Source of the DNA: Shewanella livingstonensis
Lineage (GTDB): Bacteria; Pseudomonadota; Gammaproteobacteria; Enterobacterales; Shewanellaceae
DNA length: 64,000 nucleotides
Direction: 5' to 3'
Assembly (NCBI RefSeq): GCF_003855395.1
Contig: NZ_CP034015.1
Coordinates: forward strand, 3,234,001 to 3,298,000
The position numbers and the translations under genes were made by a program. The notes under the pieces were generated by a model that was given only the letters and a program-made list of their open reading frames with translations, did not search any database and had not been told where the DNA came from. Below are positions 38,639-48,614 of this stretch, in pieces (position 1 is the first letter of the stretch; each line of letters opens with the position of its first letter).

Positions 38639-39427
38639 TTAATACGCTTTTACATAGATGGGTGAAAACGGTTCATTTTGCACTAACTCAACGAGTAACT
38701 CTTTAACCAGCTCCATGAGTGCTAAAAAACTCACCACGACACCGGCTCGGCCTTCACTGACATCAAACAAACACTCAAAACCAATGTATTCTGTACTGGA
38801 TAATTTAGCTAAAATTTGGCTCATGCGTTCACGGGTAGATAAATGTTCACGCTTTACGTGATGATCTTCGTTAGCATCAATGCGTTTTAGTACTTCGCCA
38901 AACGCACGTGCAATATCCACCAGCGACACTTCAGGCGGCACCGTGACAGATTTAATGTCTGGGGCTGCGCTCACTGATGCTTGCAACACATCACGATCAA
39001 CTCGCGGTAACGCATCAATATCGGCAGCCGCTTGTTTGATCACTTCATAAGCTTTTAATTGCCGAATCAGTACCACTCGAGGATCTTCTTCCTCGTCGTT
39101 TTCACTGGCCATTTTAGGTAGCAATAATCGAGATTTAATCTCAGCTAATGTTGCGGCCATCACCAAATAATCGGCAGCCAACTCAATCCGCGCTTCAGTA
39201 AGGATCTCAATATAGAGTAAATATTGTTGGGTGATTTGTTGAATAGGCAAATCAACCACATCTAATTTTTGTTTGCGGATAAGATATAACAATAAATCCA
39301 GCGGGCCTTCAAAGGTTTCAAGAAACACCTCTAAAGCCTCTGGTGGAATAAACAAGTCTAGTGGCATGCTGTCAAGCACTTGGCCACGAACTACGGCCAA
39401 AGGCAGGCTTTGCTGACTGCCCTGCAT
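38639..39427 (-). CDS. scpA: Segregation and condensation protein ScpA
   Basis: ScpA is the kleisin that bridges SMC heads. The signature FEGPLDLLLYLIRKQKLDVVDLPI lies near residue 40, with the phrase ADYLVMAATLAEIKSRLLLP next. The C-terminal winged helix is at about 200-260. I choose the ATG at 39427 (262 residues), because AAGGAT precedes it; a GTG at 39460 with no good ribosome binding site would give 273 residues. It sits between yciO and scpB with short gaps, in an operon starting at rnm. Confidence 0.92.
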   Translation of the reverse strand: MQGSQQSLPLAVVRGQVLDSMPLDLFIPPEALEVFLETFEGPLDLLLYLIRKQKLDVVDLPIQQITQQYLLYIEILTEARIELAADYLVMAATLAEIKSRLLLPKMASENDEEEDPRVVLIRQLKAYEVIKQAAADIDALPRVDRDVLQASVSAAPDIKSVTVPPEVSLVDIARAFGEVLKRIDANEDHHVKREHLSTRERMSQILAKLSSTEYIGFECLFDVSEGRAGVVVSFLALMELVKELLVELVQNEPFSPIYVKAY

Positions 39428-39466
39428 GTTTATCCTTGATGACTCGTCAACGGTTGTCACTTGTGG

Positions 39467-40087
39467 TTATTCAAATGCACTGGTATCACCAGCACCATGA
39501 CGTAATATCACCATCTCATCTTCAGACATATCAATGACTGTTGTTTGATTCTCAGGTAAATAACCACCATGAATAATGCCGTCGACTACATTTTCTAGAA
39601 TATCGCGAATATGCTCAGGATCTGACTCGGCAATTTGCTCATTAGGCATCACTAAGCTTGTGGTCATCATAGGTTCATCTAAAGCTTCAAGTAATGCCAG
39701 CGCAATAACATTGTTGGGTACGCGAATACCTATGGTGCGTTTTTTGTCGCATTGTAAACGGCGCGGCACTTCTTTAGTGGCTTTGAAGATAAACGTATAA
39801 GGCCCAGGCGTACAGCTCTTCAATAAACGATATGCCTGATTATCAACCCTAGCAAAGTTAGCCAGTTCAGATAAATCACGGCACATTAATGAAAAGTTAG
39901 TGTCGTTTTCAATCTGGCGAATACGCGCCATACGCGTCATAGCATTTTTTTCGCCAATCATGCAACCTAATGCATAACCTGAGTCAGTGGGATAAACAAT
40001 GACTCCACCTTGTTTCAGAATTGCCACCGCTTGGTTAATTAACCGAGCTTGTGGGTTTTCATCATGAATATACCAAAATTGACTCAT
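39467..40087 (-). CDS. yciO: YciO, Sua5/YrdC-related protein
   Basis: A 206-residue member of the YrdC-like fold. It shares the KxR-type threonylcarbamoyl-AMP synthase fold, but YciO is not the main TsaC; its cellular role is not settled. The start MSQFWYIHDENPQARLINQA and the phrases VIYPTDSGYALGC (as GGVIVYPTDSGYALGC) and IIHGGYLPENQTTVID match E. coli YciO. The ATG at 40087 overlaps the rnm stop (ATGA), and earlier in-frame starts are not used because they lie inside rnm. Confidence 0.92.
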   Translation of the reverse strand: MSQFWYIHDENPQARLINQAVAILKQGGVIVYPTDSGYALGCMIGEKNAMTRMARIRQIENDTNFSLMCRDLSELANFARVDNQAYRLLKSCTPGPYTFIFKATKEVPRRLQCDKKRTIGIRVPNNVIALALLEALDEPMMTTSLVMPNEQIAESDPEHIRDILENVVDGIIHGGYLPENQTTVIDMSEDEMVILRHGAGDTSAFE

Positions 40088-40944
40088 GCTCTTTCCGTCC
40101 AATGTTGTGATTGCCAAACCCATTCCACACCTTGAGGTTGGAATAAGTTTTTACCTAGCTCGATCCAATTGCTGGGAAAGTGAAAGTCGCTCCCCACTGA
40201 AGCAAGAAGGTTATTCTGTTTACTTAATGCGATGAGATTATTACGGTCATCCAAAGTTTGCTGACCAAGAATAACTTCAATAGCATCGCCACCAGCCTCT
40301 GCAAATTCACGCACTAAGCGCTTAAGCCATTTGGCCGATAATTTGTAACCGCTAGGGTGAGCTAATACTGCAACGCCACCAGCTTGATGAATATGCTCTA
40401 TTGCATTGGCCATATCACCCCAATTATTGGGTACATAACCTGTTTTGCCACGAGCTAAGTAACGTTTAAACACGCTAGGCATATCTGCCGCATGACCATT
40501 ATTAGCTAACCATCTAGCATAATGGCCACGGCTAAGTGCAGCATCGCCAGCAATAGCTTTTGCGCCATCATAGGCACCCTCTATCCCAGCTTTAGCTAAA
40601 CGTTCGCCAATCTCCTGGGCTCGGACTTCACGCAACTCACGTTGATGAGTTAAAAAATCCAATAATCCTGAGTGATCGATATCCAAGTTTAATCCGACGA
40701 TATGAATATCAAAACTGTTCCAACGCGTCGAAATTTCACAACCATTAATTAATAGTAATGGCGTGACGTGATTTTTATTAGCAAGATGCGCTTCAGCTAA
40801 CCCTCCAACGGTGTCATGGTCAGTAATAGCAAACATCTCGACGCCTTTTTCAATAGCGCGAGTTAATAATTCGGTTGGTGTTAATTGACCGTCTGATGCG
40901 GTCGTGTGGCTGTGAAGATCGGCCAAGAGAGTCTCTGTAATCAT
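40084..40944 (-). CDS. rnm: RNase AM (Rnm/YciV), PHP-domain 5'-3' exonuclease
   Basis: A 286-residue PHP-family metal-dependent phosphoesterase. In E. coli the homologue matures 5' ends of 5S and 23S rRNA. Metal-binding motifs are ADLHSHTTASDG near residue 8, FAITDHDTVGG near 37, VLAHPSGYKLS near 185 and ASVGSDFHFPSN near 245. Start at ATG 40944: a TATAAT box lies 6 nt upstream, so transcription may begin at or near the start codon. It heads the rnm-yciO-scpA-scpB cluster and is divergent from trp. Confidence 0.92.
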   Translation of the reverse strand: MITETLLADLHSHTTASDGQLTPTELLTRAIEKGVEMFAITDHDTVGGLAEAHLANKNHVTPLLLINGCEISTRWNSFDIHIVGLNLDIDHSGLLDFLTHQRELREVRAQEIGERLAKAGIEGAYDGAKAIAGDAALSRGHYARWLANNGHAADMPSVFKRYLARGKTGYVPNNWGDMANAIEHIHQAGGVAVLAHPSGYKLSAKWLKRLVREFAEAGGDAIEVILGQQTLDDRNNLIALSKQNNLLASVGSDFHFPSNWIELGKNLFQPQGVEWVWQSQHWTERA

Positions 40945-41170
40945 GTGTTTATTATACAAGAATACCAATAAAAATACTGCTTGGATTTATCAATAAATCA
41001 TGGCAATTAATAAATTATTTAGGCATAAGTTAGTTAGACCGCTCAATAAATAAACCGAATTTCTCCTGATTGTCATTTTTTGATGCTATTTGAGAAATAT
41101 TCAATTGACATTAACCGCTAGCTGGGTTTTCCTATAGGCATTAAACACCGACATAATATAGCGATTAACA

Positions 41171-41227
41171 ATGACACTCTCTTTAGCTTCATTACACATT
41201 ACTTGGTGGTGGCACTTCCCAAACTAA
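41171..41227 (+). CDS. trpL: trp operon leader peptide
   Basis: An 18-residue leader peptide with three consecutive Trp codons (TGG at 41204-41212), reading His-Ile-Thr-Trp-Trp-Trp-His before the stop. Ribosome stalling at these codons during tryptophan shortage controls the attenuator at 41276-41310. Three tandem Trp codons upstream of trpE are strong evidence. Confidence 0.9.
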   Translation: MTLSLASLHITWWWHFPN

Positions 41228-41310
41228 CGGGTGGTGTGAAGCGTTGTGCTCATTTTTAAGAGACAAGATTTTACCAGAAAGCCCGCAGAGATGTGGGCTT
41301 TCTTGTTATT
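41228..41310 (+). promoter_or_regulatory. trp attenuator with antiterminator
   Basis: The terminator stem has 12 base pairs (41276-41287 with 41292-41303, one G-T pair) and a GAGA loop, followed by the U-rich tail TTGTTATTT. The competing antiterminator pairs CGGG-TGGT (41228-41235) with ACCA (41273-41276) and CCCG (41282-41285), so it would break the terminator arm. This pairing matches attenuation by leader-peptide translation. Confidence 0.8.
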
Positions 41311-41360
41311 TGGCCCATTCAGTTTAGTCACTCGGGTTACACAATATTAGAGGCCAATCA

Positions 41361-42962
41361 ATGATAAAAACACCTTACACTGGGAGCGATGACATAGTGA
41401 CAACAATGATGACACCAAACCAACTCGCTCAGATTACCACGCAAAAACGGCTATTAACCTATCACACTGATCCGTTAAAACTATATCAGCAAGTGACGAA
41501 TAACGCGCCGCATACCATGCTGTTAGAGTCTGCAGAGGTAGAAAGCAAAGACCATTTGAAAAGCATCGTGTTAACTCATGCTGCAATGATGATCCGTTGC
41601 GACGGTTACCAACTCACCTTCAATGCGTTGACTCAAAATGGCGCGGCGCTACTAACGCCAATTGCTAACTTTTTCAGTGATGCTCAGCAGCAACGAAACC
41701 ATGACAGCCTAGTCGTAACATTGAAAAAAGCCACCGAATTACAAGACGAAGATGCACGCTTAAAATCGACATCGCCGCTTGATGGCTTAAGAATGTTTAT
41801 TAAACACATTCAAACTAACAATGCGCTTAAATTTGAAGATTTATTTTTAGGTGGTGTGTTGGCATACGACTTGATCGATACCGTTGAGCCACTACCACCG
41901 GCGCCTAACGCCCACAATGATTGCCCCGACTACTTATTTTATCTTGCTGAAACACTCATTTTAATTGATCACCAAACTCAGCACGCTGAGATTGTTAGCC
42001 ACCAATTTAATCAAGATAAAACCATAGCAGAGCAACTAGCTCAGCAATTGCAACGTGTCATACAGCAATGTACTCAATTAGGCGATATTACTCCGTTAGT
42101 GCCCGTTGCTGCCGACGCAGTCGTCAATATCACTGACGAGCAATTTAAGCAAACCGTTGTTGATTTAAAAGAACACATAGTCGCTGGGGATATTTTTCAG
42201 GTGGTACCCTCTCGTTGTTTCAGCCTGCCTTGCCCTAATACCCTAGGAGCCTACCGCGCACTGAGATTAACCAATCCTAGTCCGTATATGTTCTATTTTA
42301 GAGGCCCTGACTTTACCTTATTTGGCGCATCGCCAGAAAGTGCCCTCAAATACGATGCTGCCAGTAATCAAGTTGAAGTGTATCCCATCGCAGGCACACG
42401 TCAGCGCGGTAAAAATGCCCAAGGTGAGATTGATGTTGACTTAGACAGCCGCATCGAACTGGAACTGCGTTTAGATAAGAAAGAATTATCTGAACATTTA
42501 ATGTTGGTCGATTTAGCCCGTAATGACATCGCGCGCATTAGCCAGAGCGGCAGCCGTAAAGTCACCGAATTATTAAAAGTCGATCGTTATTCCCACGTGA
42601 TGCATTTAGTCAGTCGCGTTACTGGCCAATTACGTTTAGATTTAGACGCACTGCATGCCTATCAAGCCTGTATGAATATGGGCACCTTAGTTGGCGCACC
42701 AAAAGTGCGTGCATCACAACTCGTTCGCCAAGCAGAACAAGCTCGTCGTGGCAGTTATGGCGGCGCTGTGGGTTACCTCAATGGTCTCGGCGATATGGAT
42801 ACCTGCATTGTAATTCGCTCAGCCTTTGTTAAAGATGATATTGCCCATATTCAAGCGGGAGCGGGTGTGGTGTTTGATTCAGACCCACAGGCCGAAGCAG
42901 ATGAAACTCGTCAAAAAGCCCAAGCGGTTATCTCGGCAATAAAAATGGGAGGTGGCCTATGA
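41361..42962 (+). CDS. trpE: Anthranilate synthase component I
   Basis: TrpE makes anthranilate from chorismate, with TrpG giving ammonia from glutamine. The 533-residue protein has the N-terminal regulatory domain with the feedback-site motif LLESAE near residue 53, and the chorismate-binding domain with DIFQVVPSRCFSL, GASPESALK, YPIAGTRQRG and NMGTLVGAPKVRA. Feedback inhibition by Trp is expected. Start at ATG 41361 with GAGG 7 nt upstream. The stop overlaps the trpG start by four bases. Confidence 0.96.
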   Translation: MIKTPYTGSDDIVTTMMTPNQLAQITTQKRLLTYHTDPLKLYQQVTNNAPHTMLLESAEVESKDHLKSIVLTHAAMMIRCDGYQLTFNALTQNGAALLTPIANFFSDAQQQRNHDSLVVTLKKATELQDEDARLKSTSPLDGLRMFIKHIQTNNALKFEDLFLGGVLAYDLIDTVEPLPPAPNAHNDCPDYLFYLAETLILIDHQTQHAEIVSHQFNQDKTIAEQLAQQLQRVIQQCTQLGDITPLVPVAADAVVNITDEQFKQTVVDLKEHIVAGDIFQVVPSRCFSLPCPNTLGAYRALRLTNPSPYMFYFRGPDFTLFGASPESALKYDAASNQVEVYPIAGTRQRGKNAQGEIDVDLDSRIELELRLDKKELSEHLMLVDLARNDIARISQSGSRKVTELLKVDRYSHVMHLVSRVTGQLRLDLDALHAYQACMNMGTLVGAPKVRASQLVRQAEQARRGSYGGAVGYLNGLGDMDTCIVIRSAFVKDDIAHIQAGAGVVFDSDPQAEADETRQKAQAVISAIKMGGGL

Positions 42963-43606
42963 GCACTGTAACAACACAAAGTAATACACAAACCACTAAT
43001 GGAATGAAACTCTATTTACTCGATAACTTTGACTCATTCACCTACAACTTAGTCGATCAATTTCGCAGCTTAGGTTGTGAAGTTGTTATTTACCGTAATG
43101 ATGTCAGTGCCGATTATGTTGCACAAAAGCTCATCAATGAAACCGGTAAAACGGCATTGGTGTTATCCCCCGGACCTGGTGCGCCTCATGAAGCGGGTTG
43201 CATGATGGAACTGATTGGTAAAGTCGCCGGTAAAGTCCCGATGCTGGGCATTTGTTTAGGTCATCAAGCCATGGTTGAATATTATGGCGGCAAAGTAGAG
43301 CGGGCACCATTTGTGGTTCACGGTAAAGCCAGTCCGACCTTCCATAATGGTCAGGGTGTCTTTGCCAATTTACCTTCACCATTACCGGTGGCACGCTATC
43401 ACAGCTTAGTTGCGACTAAGGTACCTGACTGTTTAGACGTTATTGCTACCACCGATGATATGCCAATGGCAATATTGCATCCAGAACATCAAGCAATTGG
43501 CTTTCAGTTTCATCCAGAATCGATTTTAACCACCTTAGGTAGTCAATTACTGACGCAAACATTAGCGTATTTAACCCAAGAACATACCTTTGCAGGAGGC
43601 GCATAA
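42959..43606 (+). CDS. trpG: Anthranilate synthase component II (glutamine amidotransferase)
   Basis: TrpG releases ammonia from glutamine for TrpE. The 215-residue class I amidotransferase has the nucleophile Cys in MLGICLGHQAM near residue 99 and the His-Glu pair in FQFHPESILT. It is separate from TrpD, unlike the fused TrpGD of E. coli. The first 15 residues are a non-conserved extension; an ATG at Met-Lys-Leu (residue 16) is an alternative start, but the ATGA overlap with trpE supports 42959. Confidence 0.95.
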   Translation: MSTVTTQSNTQTTNGMKLYLLDNFDSFTYNLVDQFRSLGCEVVIYRNDVSADYVAQKLINETGKTALVLSPGPGAPHEAGCMMELIGKVAGKVPMLGICLGHQAMVEYYGGKVERAPFVVHGKASPTFHNGQGVFANLPSPLPVARYHSLVATKVPDCLDVIATTDDMPMAILHPEHQAIGFQFHPESILTTLGSQLLTQTLAYLTQEHTFAGGA

Positions 43607-44649
43607 TGGATAACCTGCAAGCTTTATTCGATCGCCTTTATCAAGGTAGCTCGATAACTCGTGAGCAAATGGCACAAGTTTTTAGCGCTATTATTCAAGG
43701 TGATATGCAACCTGCAACTATGGCAGGCATGTTAGTCGCGCTGAAAATGCGCGGCGAAACCATTGACGAAATAGCCGGTGCAGCGGATGCATTACGCCAA
43801 GCCGCTAAACCTTTTCCACGCAGTGATGCCTCAATAAGAACCGGCATTGTTGATATCGTTGGTACCGGCGGCGATGGCCATAACACCATTAATATATCAA
43901 CCACTGCAGCTTTTGTTGCCGCCGCCGCGGGCGCCAAAGTTGCAAAGCACGGTAATCGCAGTGTATCGAGTAAGTCTGGATCATCTGACTTATTGTCCCA
44001 TTGCGGTATTACGCTCACCATGGCGCCAGATGCAGCAAGCCAGTGTTTAGATAAACTGGGCTTATGTTTTTTATTTGCGCCCCATTACCACGGTGGAGTA
44101 AAACATGCAGTGCCCGTAAGACAAGCCTTAAAAACTCGGACCATTTTTAATGTGCTAGGACCATTAATTAATCCTGCAAGCCCTGAGTTTATGTTGCTAG
44201 GCGTTTACAAACTTGAGCTCATCGAACCTATCGCACATGTACTCCATGCCTTAGGCGTGAAACGCGCCATGGTAGTACATGGTAGTGGTTTAGATGAAGT
44301 GGCATTGCATGACAATACGCATGTGGCAGAACTAAATGACGGTGTGGTGCGTACTTACCAGCTTAGCCCTGAAGAACTCGGTGTGACTCGCGCAGACATA
44401 TCGCAGTTAACGGGTGGTGAACCGGCGGACAATGCCCTAATAACTCAAGCTATTTTACAAGGTAATGGCCAGCCTGCTCACCGAGATGCGGTGGCCATTA
44501 ACGCCGGCTGTGCTTTGTATATCAGTGGTATTTGTGACTCTGTTCAAGCAGGTACTCAGCTAGCATTAGCAACACTTGCCAGTGGTGCAGCCTTCACTTT
44601 ATTAACCGATTTAGCTGCCGCGAGCCAAGCTGGAGAAAACAATGAGTAA
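43606..44649 (+). CDS. trpD: Anthranilate phosphoribosyltransferase
   Basis: TrpD joins anthranilate to PRPP. The 347-residue protein has the PRPP motif DIVGTGGDGHNTINIST near residue 82, KHGNRSVSSKSGSSDLLS and the acidic Asp-Glu metal pair in SGLDEVAL. It lacks the N-terminal amidotransferase domain. Start overlaps the trpG stop (TAATG) and its end overlaps trpCF by eight bases. Confidence 0.96.
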   Translation: MDNLQALFDRLYQGSSITREQMAQVFSAIIQGDMQPATMAGMLVALKMRGETIDEIAGAADALRQAAKPFPRSDASIRTGIVDIVGTGGDGHNTINISTTAAFVAAAAGAKVAKHGNRSVSSKSGSSDLLSHCGITLTMAPDAASQCLDKLGLCFLFAPHYHGGVKHAVPVRQALKTRTIFNVLGPLINPASPEFMLLGVYKLELIEPIAHVLHALGVKRAMVVHGSGLDEVALHDNTHVAELNDGVVRTYQLSPEELGVTRADISQLTGGEPADNALITQAILQGNGQPAHRDAVAINAGCALYISGICDSVQAGTQLALATLASGAAFTLLTDLAAASQAGENNE

Positions 44650-46045
44650 GCCAGAAAGTAATGTACTAACCCGTATCGTCGAAACTAAAGTGGCCCATAT
44701 TGCCGCGCTAAAATTGCGTTTCCCTGAAGCCAGCTTGCAACCAAAAATATCGGATCGTAGCTTATTTGATGCTCTAAAAGCCCCTGATGCTCAGTTCATT
44801 TTTGAGTGCAAAAAGGCCAGTCCCTCAAAAGGCCTTATTCGCCCAGATTTTGATGTTGAAGCCATCGCCGATATTTACACTCGCTACGCAGCAGGTATTT
44901 CAGTGCTTACTGATGAAGAGTTTTTCCAAGGTGACATGGACTACATTCCAAAAGTACGTGCCAGAGTGACTCAACCAATTATTTGTAAAGACTTCTTTGT
45001 CGATCCTTATCAAGTGAAACTAGCCGCTCATCAAGGTGCAGATGCCATTTTACTGATGCTGTCAGTGCTTGATGATGAGCAATATCGTTTATTGGCCGAC
45101 GAAGCAGCAAAGTATCAATTAGATAGCTTAACCGAAGTCAGTAACGAAGCTGAATTAGTTAGGGCGATTGATCTAAATGCACCGATTATAGGTATTAATA
45201 ACCGTAATTTGCGCGACTTAAGCACCGATCTGGCTACCACAGAATTATTAGCGCCACAGATCCCCGCCGACAGAGTAGTGATCAGTGAATCTGGCATTTA
45301 TGATCATCAACAGGTTCGCCGGTTAAATCCATTGGTTGACGGTTATCTTGTTGGCAGTTCAATTATGGCGCAAGACGATATAGATTTAGCGTGCAGACAA
45401 CTTATTTTTGGAAACAATAAAGTCTGCGGTTTGACTAGAATTGACGATATTGAGGCAGTAGCTAAAGCTGGGGCGGTATTTGGAGGGCTAATTTTTCATC
45501 CAAAATCACCTAGAGCCGTAACACCTGCACAAGCAAGTGAATTAATCGCCCAAATGCAGCAACGTCATATTGGCTTAAACATGGTAGGGGTATTTGTTAA
45601 TCACCCCGTTGCAGATATCGCCGTGCTAGCCCAAACGCTGAATCTTTTTGCAGTGCAATTACACGGCAATGAAACTGAACTTGAAATCACAGAATTAAAA
45701 GCGTTACTTAAGCAACAACAGCTCAATACCGAAATTTGGAAAGCCGTTGCAATTGACAGTAACAACGGCGAAGTGAGCCAAAAATCGGTTGGCGCCGATC
45801 GTTATTTATACGACAGCAAGTCAGCACAACAATTTGGCGGCACCGGGCAAACGTTTAATTGGCAAGCAGATATTGATGATAAACAAGATGCGATGTTGGC
45901 GGGGGGATTAACCCCTGACAATGTTTATCTCGCGAGCCAACAAGGATTTTATGGGGTCGACTTAAATTCAGGAGTAGAATCTAGCCCTGGCCATAAAGAC
46001 CACCAAAAACTGATTGCTGCATTTACTCAATTACGCCGTAATTAA
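44642..46045 (+). CDS. trpCF: Bifunctional indole-3-glycerol phosphate synthase / phosphoribosylanthranilate isomerase
   Basis: A fusion of TrpC (about residues 1-255) and TrpF (about 258-467), catalysing two consecutive steps of Trp synthesis. TrpC motifs are FECKKASPSKGLIR, CKDFFVDPYQV, IGINNRNL and ISESGI. TrpF motifs are CGLTRIDDI, GVFVNHPV, VQLHGNE and LAGGLTPDNV. The fusion is the normal form in gammaproteobacteria. A 57-bp gap separates it from trpB. Confidence 0.95.
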   Translation: MSKPESNVLTRIVETKVAHIAALKLRFPEASLQPKISDRSLFDALKAPDAQFIFECKKASPSKGLIRPDFDVEAIADIYTRYAAGISVLTDEEFFQGDMDYIPKVRARVTQPIICKDFFVDPYQVKLAAHQGADAILLMLSVLDDEQYRLLADEAAKYQLDSLTEVSNEAELVRAIDLNAPIIGINNRNLRDLSTDLATTELLAPQIPADRVVISESGIYDHQQVRRLNPLVDGYLVGSSIMAQDDIDLACRQLIFGNNKVCGLTRIDDIEAVAKAGAVFGGLIFHPKSPRAVTPAQASELIAQMQQRHIGLNMVGVFVNHPVADIAVLAQTLNLFAVQLHGNETELEITELKALLKQQQLNTEIWKAVAIDSNNGEVSQKSVGADRYLYDSKSAQQFGGTGQTFNWQADIDDKQDAMLAGGLTPDNVYLASQQGFYGVDLNSGVESSPGHKDHQKLIAAFTQLRRN

Positions 46046-46102
46046 TTTTCTATTTACGACACTATTTTTAGTTAAAAACATGATTACTCGAAGGGAACAT
46101 TT

Positions 46103-47314
46103 ATGACCGAGCTCAAGCTTAACCCTTATTTCGGCGAATACGGTGGGATGTACGTACCGCAGATTTTAGTGCCTGCATTAAAACAACTCGAAACGGCCTT
46201 TGTTGAAGCACAACAAGATGAAAGCTTTATCGCTGAATTTACTGACCTGCTAAAAAACTACGCAGGACGCCCAACGGCGCTAACACTGACCCGTAACCTA
46301 AGTCCAAATCCGCTGGTAAAAATTTACCTAAAACGTGAAGATTTACTTCACGGCGGCGCCCACAAAACCAACCAGGTATTGGGACAAGCGTTATTAGCCA
46401 GACGTATGGGCAAAAAAGAAATTATCGCTGAAACTGGTGCGGGGCAACACGGCGTAGCTACTGCCCTAGCCTGTGCACTTTTAGGCTTAAAATGTAGAGT
46501 CTACATGGGCGCCAAAGACATTGAACGTCAATCGCCAAATGTGTTCCGCATGAAATTAATGGGCGCTGAAGTTATTCCGGTTACTTCAGGTTCATCAACT
46601 CTAAAAGATGCCTGTAATGAAGCCATGCGCGACTGGTCGGGTAGCTATGATAAAGCGCATTACTTATTAGGAACCGCTGCTGGCCCGCACCCATTCCCGA
46701 CAATTGTGCGTGAGTTTCAGCGCATTATTGGTGAAGAAACTAAAAAACAAATTCTTGAAAAAGAAGGCCGTTTACCCGACGCCGTTATTGCCTGTGTTGG
46801 CGGAGGCTCAAATGCTATTGGTATGTTTGCTGACTTTATTGACGAAGCATCGGTTGAGTTGATTGGCGTTGAACCTGCAGGTAAAGGCCTTGATACAGCA
46901 ATGCACGGCGCACCGCTTAAGCACGGTAAAACGGGCATTTTCTTTGGCATGAAATCACCGTTAATGCAAAATAGTGACGGACAAATTGAAGAATCATATT
47001 CAGTTTCTGCCGGACTTGATTTTCCATCAGTAGGCCCGCAACATGCACATTTAAACGCTATTGGTCGTGCTCGTTATGAGTCTGCAACCGATGATGAAGC
47101 ACTTGAAATGTTCCAAACGCTCGCTCGTTGTGAAGGGATTATTCCTGCATTAGAATCAGCCCACGCACTTGCTTACGCTGTTCGTATGGCAAAGGAAGCG
47201 ACTAAAGAAACCATTTTAGTGGTTAATTTATCAGGTCGTGGTGATAAAGACATTTTCACTGTGGCAGATATTTTAGAGGCCAAACAAAAACAACAGGAGA
47301 GCGGCAATGAGTAA
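46103..47314 (+). CDS. trpB: Tryptophan synthase beta chain
   Basis: TrpB condenses indole with serine by pyridoxal phosphate chemistry. The 403-residue protein has [12 protein letters not shown] at its N-terminus, the PLP lysine in [14 protein letters not shown] near residue 89, [12 protein letters not shown], and the phosphate loop [10 protein letters not shown]. Start at ATG 46103 with AAGGGA upstream. Its end overlaps trpA by eight bases. Confidence 0.97.
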   Translation: MTELKLNPYFGEYGGMYVPQILVPALKQLETAFVEAQQDESFIAEFTDLLKNYAGRPTALTLTRNLSPNPLVKIYLKREDLLHGGAHKTNQVLGQALLARRMGKKEIIAETGAGQHGVATALACALLGLKCRVYMGAKDIERQSPNVFRMKLMGAEVIPVTSGSSTLKDACNEAMRDWSGSYDKAHYLLGTAAGPHPFPTIVREFQRIIGEETKKQILEKEGRLPDAVIACVGGGSNAIGMFADFIDEASVELIGVEPAGKGLDTAMHGAPLKHGKTGIFFGMKSPLMQNSDGQIEESYSVSAGLDFPSVGPQHAHLNAIGRARYESATDDEALEMFQTLARCEGIIPALESAHALAYAVRMAKEATKETILVVNLSGRGDKDIFTVADILEAKQKQQESGNE

Positions 47315-48116
47315 CCGTTATCAAGCAAAATTTGCTGCACTTAAAGCACAACATCAAGGTGCATTTGTTCCCTTTGTGACCATTGGCGATCCAAGTCTTG
47401 AATTATCGATGAAAATCATTCAGACCTTAGTTGACAATGGTGCCGATGCGCTTGAATTAGGTTTTCCTTTTTCAGATCCATTAGCCGATGGTCCGGTAAT
47501 ACAAGGTGCTAATCTGCGCTCATTAGCGGCAGGTACTAAGCAAAGTGATTGCTTTGACATTATCACTAAAATACGTGCGCAACATCCTCAGCTACCTATC
47601 GGATTATTGCTCTATGCCAACTTAGTCTTCGCCAATGGTATTGATGAGTTTTACGCTAAAGCTCAAGCTGCTGGTGTTGATTCTGTATTGATTGCTGATG
47701 TGCCTGTAGAAGAATCAAAACCCTTTAGTTTGGCTGCAAAAGCACATGGTATCGCGCCTATCTTTATTGCACCGCCTAATGCAGATGCTGACACTTTAAA
47801 ACTGGTTAGTGAGCAAGGTGAAGGTTATACCTACCTATTATCTCGCGCTGGCGTAACGGGCACTGAATCCAAAGCGGGTGAACCAATTGAGAATATTTTG
47901 GCGCAACTGGTCGAATTTAACGCCCCGCCGCCACTATTAGGTTTTGGTATTGCCGAACCAGAGCAAGTACGTGCCGCGATAAAAGCCGGGGCTGCAGGGG
48001 CTATTTCAGGTTCTGCCGTGGTTAAAATCATTGCAGCTCACCAACATGATGAAGCGACATTATTAGCCAAACTCGCAGAATTTACCGCAGCGATGAAAGC
48101 AGCAACTACAGTATAG
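47307..48116 (+). CDS. trpA: Tryptophan synthase alpha chain
   Basis: TrpA splits indole-3-glycerol phosphate and passes indole to TrpB. The 269-residue TIM barrel shows catalytic Glu in [18 protein letters not shown] near residue 50, Asp in [12 protein letters not shown], and the phosphate site [14 protein letters not shown] and [12 protein letters not shown]. It is the last gene of the trp operon, followed by a terminator. Confidence 0.97.
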   Translation: MSNRYQAKFAALKAQHQGAFVPFVTIGDPSLELSMKIIQTLVDNGADALELGFPFSDPLADGPVIQGANLRSLAAGTKQSDCFDIITKIRAQHPQLPIGLLLYANLVFANGIDEFYAKAQAAGVDSVLIADVPVEESKPFSLAAKAHGIAPIFIAPPNADADTLKLVSEQGEGYTYLLSRAGVTGTESKAGEPIENILAQLVEFNAPPPLLGFGIAEPEQVRAAIKAGAAGAISGSAVVKIIAAHQHDEATLLAKLAEFTAAMKAATTV

Positions 48117-48135
48117 TTTTATTACAATACTCATA

Positions 48136-48163
48136 AAAAGGAGCCTTGATATGGCTCCTTTTC
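48136..48163 (+). terminator. trp operon terminator
   Basis: AAAAGGAGCC / GGCTCCTTTT with a seven-base loop, 20 bases after the trpA stop. Confidence 0.85.
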
Positions 48164-48614
48164 TATAGCCAGCTATGTTTGGCTAGTCATCTAACAACCA
48201 CTCTGATGATATCTCGATAAGCGTGAAAAGTTTGTGCTGAATAACCCTTTGTTATCAACAAAAAGTGCCACGCTATTGCACTAGACTCAATGATGGTTAA
48301 CCAACAACATCTGTTGAGACCAAACCATATAATTAGCCTCAACTCGGAACAATAAACGGTTATCAAACAATTCGTTCCTGCTAACTCGGTGATATAAACC
48401 AGTGCTTAACACTAATATCGGCTTTACACGCAAAACGGATTAGCGACATTTACATGCGCTTGCAAAATAGCCTCCAGGGAATAGCTTATAATCCACTCTA
48501 TTACCGCCCTTATTAATGCGAATAGCGATAACATCATGCTACAATCGGCCATCATTAAGGTGGCAACATAACACCTAAATTACACAATCGTATTTCCCCT
48601 AGCCTGAGATTTTT
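48164..48614. other. Intergenic stretch between trpA and yciB, nothing recognised
   Basis: About 450 bases leading to yciB. No coding frame, strong hairpin or repeat was noted. The promoter for the yciB-yciI-xthA group should lie near its end. Confidence 0.5.

Noticed and set aside
41105..41138. trp promoter with TTGACA at 41105
   Set aside because: The -35 match is perfect, but no acceptable -10 lies 16-18 bases downstream (the nearest, TATAGG, is 22 bases away), and no convincing TrpR operator was found, so it is not called.
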